Shown: positions 8,413-18,261, counted from the stretch's first letter. The stretch: 64,000 bases of DNA from an uncultured Pseudomonadota bacterium (GCA_913055625.1 CAJXJW010000003.1:248001-312000); one strand, 5' to 3'. The notes: generated from the sequence alone by a model not told the origin. Program-made: numbers and translations.

Positions 8413-11400
8413 GGCCGCGCCTCCCCGGGTTGTGCGTTGCGCGGTGCGCGCCGCGCGAACAGCCGCTGGATCAGCACGAAGAACAGCGGCACGAAAAATA
8501 TGCCGAGGAACGCACCGGCAATCATCCCGCCCAGCACACCCGTGCCAATCGCCACCTGTGCGCCGGAACCGGCACCGGTCGCGAGCGCGAGCGGCAACAC
8601 GCCCATGCCGAACGCGAGCGAGGTCATGATGATCGGCCGCAGGCGATCCCGCACCGCGCGCAGCGTCGCCTCGACGACCTCCATGCCGTCGTCCACGTAC
8701 TCCTTCGCGAACGCGATGATGAGAATCGCGTTCTTGCTGGTCAGGCCGATCGTCGTCAGCATCGCGACCTGGAAGTAGATGTCGCGGTCCAACCCCCTTA
8801 GCGTGGCGGCAAGCGCGATGCCCAGTATGCCGAGCGGCGCGACGATCAGGACGGACGTCGGTATCGACCAGCTCTCGTACAACGCCGCCAGGCACAGGAA
8901 CACGATCATCAGCGACAACGTGTACAGCAGCGGCGTCTGCGCGCCGGCCCGGCGCTCCTGGAACGACAGCCCGGTCCACTCGATGCCGAAGCCGGCGGGC
9001 AGGTCGGCCACGAGCCGCTCGATTTCCGCCATCGCGTCGCCGGAACTCACGCCGGGCGCAGCCTCGCCGTTGAACTCGAGCGCGGACACGCCGTTGTAGC
9101 GCTCGAGCCTCGGCGACCCGTACTCCCAGCGGGACGTCGTGAACGCCGACAGCGGCACCATCTCGCCCACGTTGTTGCGCACCGACCAGAGACGGAAGTC
9201 CTCCGGGACCATGCGGTAGGGCGCGTCCGCCTGCAGGTATACGCGCTTCACGCGTCCGCGATCGATGAAATCGTCGATGTACTGTCCGCCCCACGCCGTC
9301 TGCAACGTGGCGTTGACGTCGGCTATCGCGAGGCCGAGCGCGGCGGCTTTCTCGAAGTCGACGACGAGCCGGAACTGCGGCGCGTCTGCCTGGCCGTTGT
9401 GCCGAACGTTGACGAGCCGCGGGCTTTGCGATGCCGCCGCCAGGAACGCATTGCCGGCCGCCACCAGCTCGTCGTGGCCCCGGCCGCCGTTGTCCTTCAG
9501 GTAGAAGGCGAAGCCCGCGGACCGCCCGAGCTCCTGGATGGCCGGCGGTGCGAATGCGAACGCGAGAGCATCCTTGATGCTCCCCAGCGCGCCGGACGCG
9601 CGCGCCGACACCGCGCGCACATCCAGTTCCGGATCCTCGCGCTCGCTCCAGTCCTTCAGCTTGACGAACGCGAAGGCATTGTTCTGCCCGCCGCCCGCGA
9701 AGCTGAAACCCAGGACGCCGAACATCGACTCGACGGCTTCGGATTCCTCGTCGAGGAAGTAGTTCTCCAGCCGCACCAGCGTATCCATGGTGCGCTCCTG
9801 GGTCGCGCCGACCGGCGTGATCGCCTGCGCGAACATGATGCCCTGGTCTTCCTGCGGCAGGAACGACGTCGGCCGATTCGCGAACAGGACCCACATCAGC
9901 CCGACCATGACGGCAAACAGCGCGGTGAACCGCGCCGGGCGCGCGATGATGCCGCGGACGCCCTTCCGGTATCGGCCGGCGCTGCGATCGAAGAGCCGGT
10001 TGAAACGGCCGAAGAACCCGCGTGCAGAATGCTGCCCGCCCTTCTCAATCGGCTTGAGCATCGTCGCGCACAATGCGGGTGTCAGTATCACGGCGACGAG
10101 CACGGACAGCGCCATCGCGGAGACGATCGTCGCGGAGAACTGCCGGTAGATCACGCCGGTCGCCCCCCCGAGGAATGCCATCGGGACGAAGACCGCCGAC
10201 AGGACGAGGCCGACCGCCACCAGCGCGCCCGTGATCTGGCGCATGGACTTGCGGGTCGCGGCGACCGGGTCCAGGCCCTCCTCCGACATGACACGCTCGA
10301 CGTTCTCGACCACGACGATTGCATCGTCGACGAGCAGGCCGATCGCGAGAACCATCGCGAACATGGTCAGCATGTTCACGGAGAAACCCAGTGCCGCGAG
10401 GACGCCGAACGTCCCGAGCAGCACGACGGGCACTGCGATCGTGGGAATCAGCGTCGCGCGGAAGTTCTGCAGGAACAGGTACATCACGGCGAAGACCAGC
10501 AGGATCGCCTCGCCCAGGATCTCGATCACGTTCCAGATGGCCGTACGCACGAACGGCGTCGTCTCGAACGGCACGACGGCGCTCAGGTAGCTCGGAAAGA
10601 ACTCTGACAGCTCCTCGATGCGCTGCTCGACAGCAGCCGCGGTCTCCAGGGCGTTCGCGCCCGTCGCGAGCGAAATGGCGACGCCGGCCGCGGGCTGCCG
10701 GTTGTAGCGCGAGACGAAGCCGTAGCTGGACGCGCCGAGCTCGACGCGGGCAACGTCCGCGAGCTTCAGCACCGACCCGTCGGAGTTGCTGCGCACGATG
10801 ATGTCGCGGAACTCGTCGGCAGTCTGCAGCCGGCTCTGCGCCGTGATCGTTGCGTTGAGCTGCTGCCCGGGCACCGCCGGTGTGCCGCCGAGCTGCCCGA
10901 CGGCGACCTGCTGATTCTGCGCCCGCACGGCCGCTGCGATGTCCGCGGGCGTCAGCCGGTACGTGTCGAGCTTGTTCGGGTCCAGCCAGATGCGCATCGC
11001 GTACTGCGACCCGAAGACCTGCAGGCTGCCGACGCCGGAGACTCGACTCAGCGGGTCGACGATGTTCGCGTTGACGTAGTCGGCGATGTCGTCCCGGGTG
11101 ACGGTATCGTCGTCGGACACGAAACCCACGACCATGAGGAAGCTGCTTCGCGCCTTCTGCACGCTGACGCCCTGCCTCTGCACTTCCTGCGGCAACAGCG
11201 GCATCGCGAGCTGCAGCTTGTTCTGCACCTGGACCTGCGCGATGTCCGGGTTCACGCCGTTGTCGAACGTCAGAGAAATCGACATCCCGCCGCTCGCCGA
11301 ACTCGTCGATGACAAGTAGAGGAGCCCGTCGAGCCCCTTCATGCTCTGCTCGATCACCTGTGTGACCGAATCCTCCACGACCTTCGCGGAAGCGCCGGGG

Positions 11401-11546
11401 TAGTTCGCGGAAATCGTCACGGTCGGCGGCGCGATGTCGGGGTACATCGACACCGGGAGCTGCGTGATCGACAGCGCGCCGGCGATCATCGTGATGATCG
11501 CAATGACCCAGGCGAAGATGGGCCGACCGATGAAGAATTGTGCCAT
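8409..11546 (-). CDS. RND multidrug efflux pump, AcrB/MexB (HAE1) type
   Basis: 1045 residues, the normal length for an inner-membrane HAE1 pump. The N-terminus [23 protein letters not shown] and the [26 protein letters not shown] porter motif are typical. The proton relay is present: paired Asp in [18 protein letters not shown] (TM4) and Lys in [17 protein letters not shown] (TM10). It should work as a trimer with the adaptor encoded upstream and an outer-membrane TolC-like channel, which is not encoded in this window. It is 12 bases downstream of the adaptor gene and overlaps the TetR start. Confidence 0.96.
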   Translation of the reverse strand: MAQFFIGRPIFAWVIAIITMIAGALSITQLPVSMYPDIAPPTVTISANYPGASAKVVEDSVTQVIEQSMKGLDGLLYLSSTSSASGGMSISLTFDNGVNPDIAQVQVQNKLQLAMPLLPQEVQRQGVSVQKARSSFLMVVGFVSDDDTVTRDDIADYVNANIVDPLSRVSGVGSLQVFGSQYAMRIWLDPNKLDTYRLTPADIAAAVRAQNQQVAVGQLGGTPAVPGQQLNATITAQSRLQTADEFRDIIVRSNSDGSVLKLADVARVELGASSYGFVSRYNRQPAAGVAISLATGANALETAAAVEQRIEELSEFFPSYLSAVVPFETTPFVRTAIWNVIEILGEAILLVFAVMYLFLQNFRATLIPTIAVPVVLLGTFGVLAALGFSVNMLTMFAMVLAIGLLVDDAIVVVENVERVMSEEGLDPVAATRKSMRQITGALVAVGLVLSAVFVPMAFLGGATGVIYRQFSATIVSAMALSVLVAVILTPALCATMLKPIEKGGQHSARGFFGRFNRLFDRSAGRYRKGVRGIIARPARFTALFAVMVGLMWVLFANRPTSFLPQEDQGIMFAQAITPVGATQERTMDTLVRLENYFLDEESEAVESMFGVLGFSFAGGGQNNAFAFVKLKDWSEREDPELDVRAVSARASGALGSIKDALAFAFAPPAIQELGRSAGFAFYLKDNGGRGHDELVAAGNAFLAAASQSPRLVNVRHNGQADAPQFRLVVDFEKAAALGLAIADVNATLQTAWGGQYIDDFIDRGRVKRVYLQADAPYRMVPEDFRLWSVRNNVGEMVPLSAFTTSRWEYGSPRLERYNGVSALEFNGEAAPGVSSGDAMAEIERLVADLPAGFGIEWTGLSFQERRAGAQTPLLYTLSLMIVFLCLAALYESWSIPTSVLIVAPLGILGIALAATLRGLDRDIYFQVAMLTTIGLTSKNAILIIAFAKEYVDDGMEVVEATLRAVRDRLRPIIMTSLAFGMGVLPLALATGAGSGAQVAIGTGVLGGMIAGAFLGIFFVPLFFVLIQRLFARRAPRNAQPGEARP

Positions 11547-11558
11547 CGTGCCCGCCCG

Positions 11559-12713
11559 CTAGCCGGCGTCGCCGCCGAACTCGACCGCGTCCACGGGCGT
11601 GCCGGGCGCGATCTTCTGCAAACCCTCGACCACGACGCGATCGCCGGCGATCAATCCGTCTCGAACGAGCCAGTCGGCACCCAGCGTGCTGTCGACACTG
11701 ACGGCGCGCGCCTCGACGGTCCCGTCGGCCGTCACCACCATCGCGGTCGCCTGTCCCTTGGCGTCGCGCATGATCCCGCGCTGCGGCACCAGCAGCGCGT
11801 CCTCGACAATCGCGTTGCTGACGACCGCGCGCACGTACATGCCCGGCAGCAACAACTTGTCGGGATTCGGGACGACGACGCGCATCGCGACGCTGCCCGT
11901 CGTCGGATCGACCGCCACGTCCGAGAATTTCAGTTCGCCTTGCAGCGGGTACGGCGTCCCGTCATCCAGCAGGATGCGGACCGGGATCTTCTCGGCCTCA
12001 CGGATCGCGGATGCCGAAAGGGCGCGCCGCAGGCTCAGGAGTTCCGAGGCGGACTGCGTGACGTCGACATAGACCGGGTCGAGCTGGTGGATCGTCGTCA
12101 GCGCGTCGGCCTGGTCGGCCGTCACGAGCGCGCCCTGGGTTACGCTCGACCGGCCGGTCCGGCCGCTGATCGGCGCCTTGATCAACGCATAGTTCAGCCG
12201 CACCAACGCCGTTTCGTACTGGGCCCTGGCGACGGCGAGGTCGGCTTCCGCCTGGTCCCGCGCCGACAACAGCGCCTGGTACTCCTGCTCGCTGATCGCG
12301 CGCACGTCCTGCAACTCGACCGCGCGCTTCGCGTTCCGGCGTGCGAGGTCCAGCGCGGCTTCCGCCCGCTCGATCGACGCGCGGGCACTGTTCGCCGCGG
12401 CGCGGTAGGTCGCGTCATCGAGTTGATACAGCGGGTCGCCGGCCGCCACCTCGGCGCCTTCCTCGAACAGGCGCTCACGCACGATGCCCGTGACCTGCGG
12501 CCGCACCTCGGCAATGACGAACGCCCGCGTCCGCCCGGGCAGCTCCCGCTCCAGCGCGACGGCCTGCGGCTGCAGCGTGACGACCGACACCGGAACGGGC
12601 GCCGGGGCCGCAGTCGAGGCGTCGGCGGGCGGCTCGTTGCAGGCCGCCAACACTGCGGCAAGCAAGGGAATCAGGGCAAGGCGGCAGGTTCGCGCCGAGA
12701 GTCGACACAGCAT
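11559..12713 (-). CDS. RND efflux periplasmic adaptor lipoprotein (MexA/AcrA type)
   Basis: 384 residues. A lipoprotein signal ends in the lipobox LAAC (Cys25), so it is anchored to the inner-membrane outer leaflet. It shows the membrane-fusion order: beta-barrel/lipoyl half (ELPGRTRAFVIAEVRPQVTGIVRERLFEEGAEVAAGDPLYQLD), an alpha-helical hairpin (residues about 105-165, heptad-like Ala/Glu/Arg), a second lipoyl half (YALIKAPISGRTGRS), then barrel and membrane-proximal domains (PNPDKLLLPGMYVRAVV). It links the pump to the exit duct. First gene of the operon, behind the TetR-type operator. Confidence 0.95.
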   Translation of the reverse strand: MLCRLSARTCRLALIPLLAAVLAACNEPPADASTAAPAPVPVSVVTLQPQAVALERELPGRTRAFVIAEVRPQVTGIVRERLFEEGAEVAAGDPLYQLDDATYRAAANSARASIERAEAALDLARRNAKRAVELQDVRAISEQEYQALLSARDQAEADLAVARAQYETALVRLNYALIKAPISGRTGRSSVTQGALVTADQADALTTIHQLDPVYVDVTQSASELLSLRRALSASAIREAEKIPVRILLDDGTPYPLQGELKFSDVAVDPTTGSVAMRVVVPNPDKLLLPGMYVRAVVSNAIVEDALLVPQRGIMRDAKGQATAMVVTADGTVEARAVSVDSTLGADWLVRDGLIAGDRVVVEGLQKIAPGTPVDAVEFGGDAG

Positions 12714-12754
12714 GGGCAGTCCGGGTCAGGGGGCGTTCGGGGATCGGGCGAAGG

Positions 12755-12783
12755 AGAATGAACGTTCATTCACCCCTTGTCAA
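12755..12783 (-). promoter_or_regulatory. Efflux operon promoter with embedded TetR-type operator
   Basis: On the minus strand a perfect TTGACA (12783-12778) is followed after 17 bases by CATTCT (12760-12755), a fair sigma-70 promoter for the adaptor gene starting at 12713. The 16-base perfect palindrome GAATGAACGTTCATTC at 12756-12771 sits over the spacer and -10, where a bound repressor would block polymerase. This is the expected layout for autoregulation by the TetR gene at the end of the operon. Confidence 0.8.
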
Positions 12784-12846
12784 TGCCCCGCCGCGCGGCA
12801 CGAAAATCAGGCGTCCCGGGCCACAAACCGGTTACATTAGCGCCTC

Positions 12847-13767
12847 ATGCCCGAACGACGGACAGCTGCACCGCAACACGAACACGTCGTCCTCGGCATG
12901 GCGGCCGCGATCGGTGCATTCCTCATGTTCACGGTGATGAACCTGCTCGCGAAGCTGCTGAGCGATCGGCACTCCGTCATCGAGATCTCGTTCTACCGCA
13001 ACATCGTCGCATTGCTGCCGTTCCTGTTCATGCTGTTCGCGATGGGTCGACGCGACATCGCGGTGATCCGCGCGAAGCCGGGGCTCGTACTGTTTCGCGC
13101 GATCTTCGGCACTGTTTCCCTCGCGCTGACCTTTGCGGCGTTTTCGCTGATGCCGATGGCCGACACCACGGCGCTGTTGTTTGCATCGTCGCTGTTCGTC
13201 CCGGTCCTCGGCCTGTTGTTCCTGAAGGAACACGTCGGTCCCTGGCGCTGGACCGCCGTTATCGCGGGTTTCGCCGGTGTCATCGTCATGACGCGGCCGA
13301 CCGGCGACACGATGATACTCGGCGTTGCGATTGCGCTGGGTGCAGCCTTCATCCAGGCGGTACTTCAGATCATCCTGCGCTACCTCCGTGAGTACGAGCG
13401 CCCCGAGACCATCACGTTCTACTTCTTCCTGATCGGCACGTTGATCACGGCCGTACCACTGCCGTTCATCGCCGTGCGACCCACCGTCGACGAGATCCCG
13501 CTGCTCGTCGGCATCGGCCTCGCGGGCGCCGCCGCGCAGATGCTGCTGACGATGGCCTACCGTCACGCTCCGGCGGCGATCGTCACCGTGTTCAACTACT
13601 CGGGCATCGTCTGGGCGACGCTGTTCGGCTGGCTCGTCTGGAACGACTGGCCCGCGACCACCGTCTTCGCCGGCGCCTTCATCGTCATCGCGTCGAACAT
13701 CCTGCTCGTGTGGCGCGAAAGCCGTCTTCGCGACCCGACCGGAGAACGGGCGCGCGCGAAACTCTAG
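12847..13767 (+). CDS. EamA/DMT family transporter
   Basis: 306 residues with ten predicted membrane helices arranged as two EamA repeats (first about residues 15-145, second about 155-290). Typical features are the FLMFTVMNLLAKLL start, FYRNIVALLPF, the end of the first repeat FAGVIVMTRPTGDT, and the second repeat FNYSGIVWATLFGWLVWNDWP. Members export metabolites, amino acids or purines; the substrate cannot be told. It diverges from the efflux operon and is followed after 9 bases by a tiny membrane-protein gene on the same strand. Confidence 0.92.
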   Translation: MPERRTAAPQHEHVVLGMAAAIGAFLMFTVMNLLAKLLSDRHSVIEISFYRNIVALLPFLFMLFAMGRRDIAVIRAKPGLVLFRAIFGTVSLALTFAAFSLMPMADTTALLFASSLFVPVLGLLFLKEHVGPWRWTAVIAGFAGVIVMTRPTGDTMILGVAIALGAAFIQAVLQIILRYLREYERPETITFYFFLIGTLITAVPLPFIAVRPTVDEIPLLVGIGLAGAAAQMLLTMAYRHAPAAIVTVFNYSGIVWATLFGWLVWNDWPATTVFAGAFIVIASNILLVWRESRLRDPTGERARAKL

Positions 13768-13776
13768 GGGAACGCA

Positions 13777-14037
13777 CTGGACATCTTCACCGCCACCCTG
13801 GTCGTCAGCCTCGTCGTCTTCTCGCTGTGGCTGATCCGGTCGATACGCGGCACGCGCCTTCAGGGCGCGCTGGCCATCGGCCTGATGTTTCCGCTGCTTG
13901 CCGGCGTGGCTGCGCTCGTCATCCCGAACGGCGTCATGCCGCCGGACGTTCGCTTCTGGCACGGGCTCGAAGTCGGCTGGTCGAATGCGGTGTTCGGATT
14001 CCTGACCGGCTGGGTGTTCTGGCGGCCGCCGGGCTAG
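13777..14037 (+). CDS. Small three-helix membrane protein with apparent CTG start
   Basis: An 86-residue open frame directly behind the EamA gene. A Shine-Dalgarno-like AGGGGAA (13766-13772) precedes a CTG at 13777; there is no ATG, GTG or TTG between the SD and the first helix. Three hydrophobic stretches are visible: FTATLVVSLVVFSLWLI, GALAIGLMFPLLAGVAALVI and AVFGFLTGWVFW. Composition and codon use match neighbouring genes. Its TAG overlaps the convergent serine-hydrolase stop in a shared CTAG. Function unknown; position suggests co-transcription with the transporter. A later in-frame ATG at 13885 would remove the first helix, so CTG is preferred. Confidence 0.6.
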   Translation: MDIFTATLVVSLVVFSLWLIRSIRGTRLQGALAIGLMFPLLAGVAALVIPNGVMPPDVRFWHGLEVGWSNAVFGFLTGWVFWRPPG

Positions 14038-15299
14038 TCCACGATCGCCTGGTAGACGAGCGCGCGCAGCTTGTCGTGGTCGTCGACATCACCGGCCGGC
14101 AAGAGCTGCGTCATGTGCACGACAACCAGGTCCTCCGCCGGATCGATCCAGTACTTCGTGTGATAGGCGCCTCCCCAGGCCAGCTCGCCGACCGTGCCCG
14201 GCGTGCCGCGACGCCCAAGGTCTTCGAGCACGCTGAAGCCGAGCCCGAAACCCACGCCGTCGCTGAGCGGGACGTCGCCCAGGTGGTCGACGCTCATCAG
14301 CTCGACCGACTTGCGGCCGAGCACGCGTTTCCCATCCAGCTCCCCGCCGTTCAACACCATCTGCAGGAACAGCGCGTAGTCCTTTGCCGTCGACACCAGC
14401 CCGGCGCCGCCGGAGAAACATTTGCGCGGCCCGTCGACATACGCACCCTGCCCGTTCCAGCCGTCGTCCTGCGTGCGGGCGAGCGCCCCGTCCCGGATCT
14501 CGTAAACGGCAGCGAGCCGGTCACGCTTGGACGGCGGCAGGAAGAAGTGCGTGTCTACCATGCCCAGCGGCTCGAAGATCCGCGCGCGCAGGAACTCGTC
14601 GAGCGGCATGCCGGCCGCAACTTCGACCACCGCGCCGAGGATATCGGTGCTGTACCCGTAGACGAACTTCTCGCCCGGCTGCGCGACGGCCGGCAGTGCC
14701 GCCATGCGTGCGACGAGCGCGCGAATCGGCTCGTCGCGATCCGCAAAGTAGTAGCCATGTATGTCCGCGGCGTACCAGGCATCCTTCGTCAGCCCCTCGC
14801 CGTAGTCGAAACCGGACGTGTGAGTGAGCAGGTCGCGGATCGTGATCGGCCGATTCGCCGGCACGACGTCGTAGCCGCCGGCTTCGTTTGCGACCCCGAC
14901 CGTCGTTTCGCGGAACTCCGGCAGGTAGTCGCCCACCGGGTCACCGATGAGCAGCTTGCCCTCCTCCTGGAGGATCATCGCCGCGACGCTGATGACGGCC
15001 TTGGTCTGCGACGCGATGCGAAAGATCGTGTCCTTCTGCATTGGCGCAGCGGCCTCGCGGTCGCGCTGCCCGACGGCGTCGAAGTACACGACTTCGCCGT
15101 CACGCGCGATCAACGTGACCGCGCCCGCGAGCTCACCGTCGTCGACGTAGGACTGCATCGCCGCCTGAAGCCGCGACAGCCGCTCTGGATCGAGGCCGTG
15201 GGCTGCGGAATCGGTTTCCGGCGACGCATCGGCGCGCGCGGACAGCGAGAGAGCGAAAGCCGCGACAACGGCGATCGCGCGAAGCGGGTGGGTCGGCAT
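14034..15299 (-). CDS. Secreted serine hydrolase, class C beta-lactamase-like family
   Basis: 421 residues from ATG at 15299, behind GGGGGACACCAGG; the further upstream frame lacks a ribosome site. A signal peptide spans residues 1-24. The catalytic Ser-X-X-Lys is S97-Q-T-K100 in FRIASQTKAVISVAAM. A HTSGFDYG loop and YGYSTDILG supply the usual Tyr motif, and FGLGFSVLED and GELAWGGAYHTKYWIDP match the C-terminal part of EstB/PBP4*-like hydrolases. Such enzymes hydrolyse esters or D-amino peptides; true beta-lactam resistance is not implied. It is periplasmic by its signal. Confidence 0.92.
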   Translation of the reverse strand: MPTHPLRAIAVVAAFALSLSARADASPETDSAAHGLDPERLSRLQAAMQSYVDDGELAGAVTLIARDGEVVYFDAVGQRDREAAAPMQKDTIFRIASQTKAVISVAAMILQEEGKLLIGDPVGDYLPEFRETTVGVANEAGGYDVVPANRPITIRDLLTHTSGFDYGEGLTKDAWYAADIHGYYFADRDEPIRALVARMAALPAVAQPGEKFVYGYSTDILGAVVEVAAGMPLDEFLRARIFEPLGMVDTHFFLPPSKRDRLAAVYEIRDGALARTQDDGWNGQGAYVDGPRKCFSGGAGLVSTAKDYALFLQMVLNGGELDGKRVLGRKSVELMSVDHLGDVPLSDGVGFGLGFSVLEDLGRRGTPGTVGELAWGGAYHTKYWIDPAEDLVVVHMTQLLPAGDVDDHDKLRALVYQAIVD

Positions 15300-15426
15300 C
15301 CTGGTGTCCCCCGTGACGTTGGTGAGACGCCGCAGCCTACCACTCTTCCCGGATGAGGCAATGCGGAGTGCCCGAATCCGGTACACTCAGTCAATAACAA
15401 GACGTGCCGGCATCGGGGAGTGACAC

Positions 15427-16827
15427 ATGAAAGCACGCGCCATCACGATCGACGCGCTGGTCCTGATCTTTTCCTTCATCATCATCGCGCAACTGCTTTC
15501 GTACGTCGTGCCGCAGGGCACGTTCGAGCGACAACCGTACCCGGACAACCCGGCGCGCGAGATGGTCGTCGACGGCACCTACGCCACCGTCGACGAAGGC
15601 GACGAGGTAACGCTCGCGCCCTGGCACTTCCTGCTCGCAATCACGAACGGCCTCGCGGATGCTCAGGACATCATCTTTCTCATCTTCCTCGTCGGCGGCG
15701 TCATCGAACTGCTGCGTGCGAGTGGCGCGATCGATGCGGCGCTGCACGGCGCCGTCGAACGGCTCGGCCACAGCCCCTGGATACTGATCGGCGGCTGCTT
15801 CCTGCTCTTCAGCCTCGGCTCCTTCACGATCGGCATGGGCGAGGAATACATACCGCTGATACCGATCATCGTCACGATGTCGCTCGCGATGCGCATGGAC
15901 GCGGTGGTGGCGATGGGCATGGTCTGGGTGCCGTACGGCATCGGCTGGGGCTGCGCGGGCATCAACCCCTTCGGCGTGCTCATCGCGCAGAACATCGCCG
16001 GCGTACCGCTGACGTCGGGTTCACTGACGAAGCTCGCGATGATGCTCGTGTTCCTCGCGGTCGCTTTCCATCACGTGTACCGCTACGCGCGCAAGGTGCA
16101 GAAGGACCCCGCAGCGAGTCTCGTCGCGGACGTCGACTACAGCAAGGGTTTCGAGCCGCCGGACGACATCGCGATGACGGTACCGCGCGCCGCGATCCTG
16201 GTCGTGTTCCTGCTCGGTGTCGGTGTGTTCGTGTACGGAGCCGCCGAGCACCACTGGTACATTTCCGAACTCAACGCGGTATTTCTGGGCATCGGTCTGC
16301 TCACGGCACTGATTGCACGCATGCCCGCCGGTGAAACCAGCCGGCTGTTCCTCGAGGGCTGCGCGAAGATGACCGCGCCCGCGCTGATCGTGGGCTTCGC
16401 GCGGACGATCGCGATCGTACTCGAGGACGGCCAGGTCATCGACTCCGTCGTGTACGGCATCGCCAGCCTGCTCGATGGGATGCCGCCGGACGTTTCCGCG
16501 GTCGGGATGCTGCTGGTTCAGACGATCTGCAACTTCTTCATTCCGTCCGGCAGCGGCCAGGCGTTCGTCACGATGCCGATCATGTCGCCGCTCGCCACGC
16601 TCACCGACGTGCCGCAACAGACGGCCGTGCTCGCCTACCAGTTCGGCGACGGCTTCACGAACATGATCAACCCGACGAACGCGCTCGTCATGGGAGCGCT
16701 GGTGCTCGGACGCATCCCGTACATGGCGTGGGTGAAGTTCGTTGGCCCGCTGCTCATCAAGGTGTTCCTCCTCGCGGTGGCTTTCCTGGTGCTGTCAGTG
16801 CACGTGGGCCCGGCCCTCTGGCACTAG
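15427..16827 (+). CDS. YfcC-like integral membrane transporter (DcuC/ion-transporter superfamily)
   Basis: 466 residues with about 12 membrane segments. The opening (ALVLIFSFIIIAQLLSYVVPQGTF), the GGVIELLRASGAIDAAL block, FTIGMGEEYIPLIPIIVTMSLAMRMD, and the second-half TICNFFIPSGSGQAFVTMPIMSPLATLTDVPQQTAVLAYQFGDGFTNMINPTNALVMGAL match the YfcC/DcuC family of C4-dicarboxylate, basic amino acid or peptide-like transporters. The substrate is unknown. It begins 127 bases from the divergent serine hydrolase. Confidence 0.92.
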   Translation: MKARAITIDALVLIFSFIIIAQLLSYVVPQGTFERQPYPDNPAREMVVDGTYATVDEGDEVTLAPWHFLLAITNGLADAQDIIFLIFLVGGVIELLRASGAIDAALHGAVERLGHSPWILIGGCFLLFSLGSFTIGMGEEYIPLIPIIVTMSLAMRMDAVVAMGMVWVPYGIGWGCAGINPFGVLIAQNIAGVPLTSGSLTKLAMMLVFLAVAFHHVYRYARKVQKDPAASLVADVDYSKGFEPPDDIAMTVPRAAILVVFLLGVGVFVYGAAEHHWYISELNAVFLGIGLLTALIARMPAGETSRLFLEGCAKMTAPALIVGFARTIAIVLEDGQVIDSVVYGIASLLDGMPPDVSAVGMLLVQTICNFFIPSGSGQAFVTMPIMSPLATLTDVPQQTAVLAYQFGDGFTNMINPTNALVMGALVLGRIPYMAWVKFVGPLLIKVFLLAVAFLVLSVHVGPALWH

Positions 16828-16832
16828 GCGCG

Positions 16833-16913
16833 TCAGCGATAGAAGATGACGAGGATTGCCAGCAGGTAGATGGCAACCTGGACGAGGTAACTCAGGCGAA
16901 TCCGCTTGAACAT
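16833..16913 (-). CDS. 26-residue single-pass membrane miniprotein
   Basis: A complete frame of 26 codons plus TGA on the minus strand, with ATG at 16913. A strong Shine-Dalgarno GGAGG lies 7 bases before the ATG. The product starts MFKRIRLSY and continues as one uninterrupted hydrophobic helix to a final Tyr-Arg, the classic small inner-membrane protein with a positive, cytoplasmic N-terminus. It is convergent with the YfcC-like gene (stop to stop 5 bases). Too short for family assignment; called on the SD, start, topology and clean stop. Confidence 0.62.
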   Translation of the reverse strand: MFKRIRLSYLVQVAIYLLAILVIFYR

Positions 16914-17016
16914 CGGGCAGCCTCCGCAGGGGTTTCAGGAACCCTCACGTTAGCCCGTCATCGCCCCCGAGGATGGTCCGGCGACCTCAGGCTCCGGTCT
17001 CTCGACCGCACAGCGC

Positions 17017-17445
17017 TCATTCGTAGCGCTGCCCCCCGTGTTCCAGCCAGCCGCCGACGTGCCGGCCCTGCGGGTCGTGGTGCGTCCAGTGAATGACGCC
17101 GCCGCGCTCGTTCCATTCGTACTCGCCGTAGAATGCCACCCGGTCGCCGGTTGCGAGCCGCGGTATGCGCGGGGCGAGATCGATATTGTGCGCGACGAGC
17201 AGTGTCTGCCCCGAGGCCAGCCGCAGAATGAAGCGCTGATGCCGGCTGCCGTCGTTGTCGTCCGGCAGAATACGAATGACCTCGCCGGAACCGGACATCT
17301 GCCGGCCGTGGCTCCCCTGCTCGAAGGCCTGCGCGATCGCAGCATCAGCACTCGCACCAGTCCCGGCTGGGGGCGCGGCGGATTGCTCCTGGTAGGCGAA
17401 GTACGCGGCGGCGACGAAAAGAACGAGCAGTGTCAGTTTCTTCAT
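17017..17445 (-). CDS. DUF3465 family exported protein
   Basis: 142 residues from ATG at 17445 (MKKLTLLVLFVAAAYFAY), with a signal peptide or N-terminal anchor. The domain at about residues 40-140 carries the DUF3465 signature: GSGEVIRILPDDNDGSRHQRFILRL, HNIDLAPRIP, GDRVAFYGEYEWNERGGVIHWTHHDPQGRHVGGWLEHGGQRY. The fold is a small OB-like beta barrel. No biochemical role is established. It lies 24 bases downstream of the broken oxidase on the same strand. Confidence 0.9.
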   Translation of the reverse strand: MKKLTLLVLFVAAAYFAYQEQSAAPPAGTGASADAAIAQAFEQGSHGRQMSGSGEVIRILPDDNDGSRHQRFILRLASGQTLLVAHNIDLAPRIPRLATGDRVAFYGEYEWNERGGVIHWTHHDPQGRHVGGWLEHGGQRYE

Positions 17446-17469
17446 GGTGATTCCCGATGGCATCGGCCG

Positions 17470-18242
17470 CTAGAGCCTGTCCCTCAGCTGGTAGTAAAGC
17501 ACACCGAGCGCCACCAGCGGCTTGCGCAGGCTGTGCCCGCCGGGGACGCGCACCGGCGGCACGCCGGCAAACAGGTCGAAGCGCTCCAGCGTCCCGCCCA
17601 CGGCGTCCGCGAGAACCTCTCCGGCGAGGTGCGTCAGTTTGACGCCGTGGCCGGAGTAGCCCTGGCAGTAGAACACGGACGGTGCGAGGCGCCCGAAGCG
17701 CGGCACGCGGTTCACCGGCACGCCGATCGTGCCGCCCCAGGCATAGTCGATCCGTACGTCCGCGAGCGAGGGCCATAGCTTCGCCAGCGCGCGCCGATGA
17801 TGGCGCTCGATGACGGCCGGGTCCTCGCCGAAATAATTGAATCGGGCGCCGAACAGCAGGCGCCGGTCCGCGCTCAGCCGGAAGTACTGCAGCACGAAGT
17901 TCGGGTCGCAGACGGCAAGATCGTACGGGTTGATCGCGCGGGCCTGTGCCTCCGACAGCGGCTCGGTTGCCACGATGTAGCTCCGCACCGGGAAAATCGT
18001 GCCGCGCAACCGGCGATCCCGCCGATCATCTGCCCGCCGTTGCGGCCGGACGCGCCCCAGCCGACCTTGTGCGCCTCGACCACGCACACGCGGTAACCGC
18101 GTTCCGCGAGGTGCAGCGCCGCCGAGATGCCGGTGAAACCGGCGCCGATGACACACACGTCGGTGTCGTGCTCGCCGCGCAACGGCGCGTAGTCCGTCAC
18201 GTCGTTGACGGTGGCGGCGTAGTAGGAACCCGTGTGCTGCAC
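17470..18242 (-). pseudogene. PuuB-like FAD amine oxidoreductase with internal deletion and frame change
   Basis: The N-terminal part, from GTG at 18242, reads VQHTGSYYAATVNDV, then the FAD-binding DVCVIGAGFTGISAALHLAERG and VGWGASGRNGGQM, all typical of gamma-glutamylputrescine oxidases. Near 18000-18015 the frame changes and the next recognisable part is GTIFPVRSYIVATEPL, then FGEDPAVIERH, PRFGRLAPSVFYCQGYSGHGVKLTHLAGEVLADA and the usual tail LGVLYYQLRDRL. Compared with E. coli PuuB (426 residues) about 180 residues are missing between the two parts, so the substrate domain is lost. It could be a real deletion or an assembly collapse. It sits 20 bases behind mgtE on the same strand. Confidence 0.8.
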
Positions 18243-18261
18243 GCGCGCTCGGGAAGCGGCC

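Noticed and set aside
7807..9894. A long minus frame reading through the RND pump into TetR
   Set aside because: Only the part from ATG at 8412 is TetR-like; the rest is an off-frame of the pump gene.
14034..15299. Beta-lactamase (ampC)
   Set aside because: It has S-x-x-K but sits in the esterase/D-peptidase-like branch, without the KTG-box context that would support resistance.
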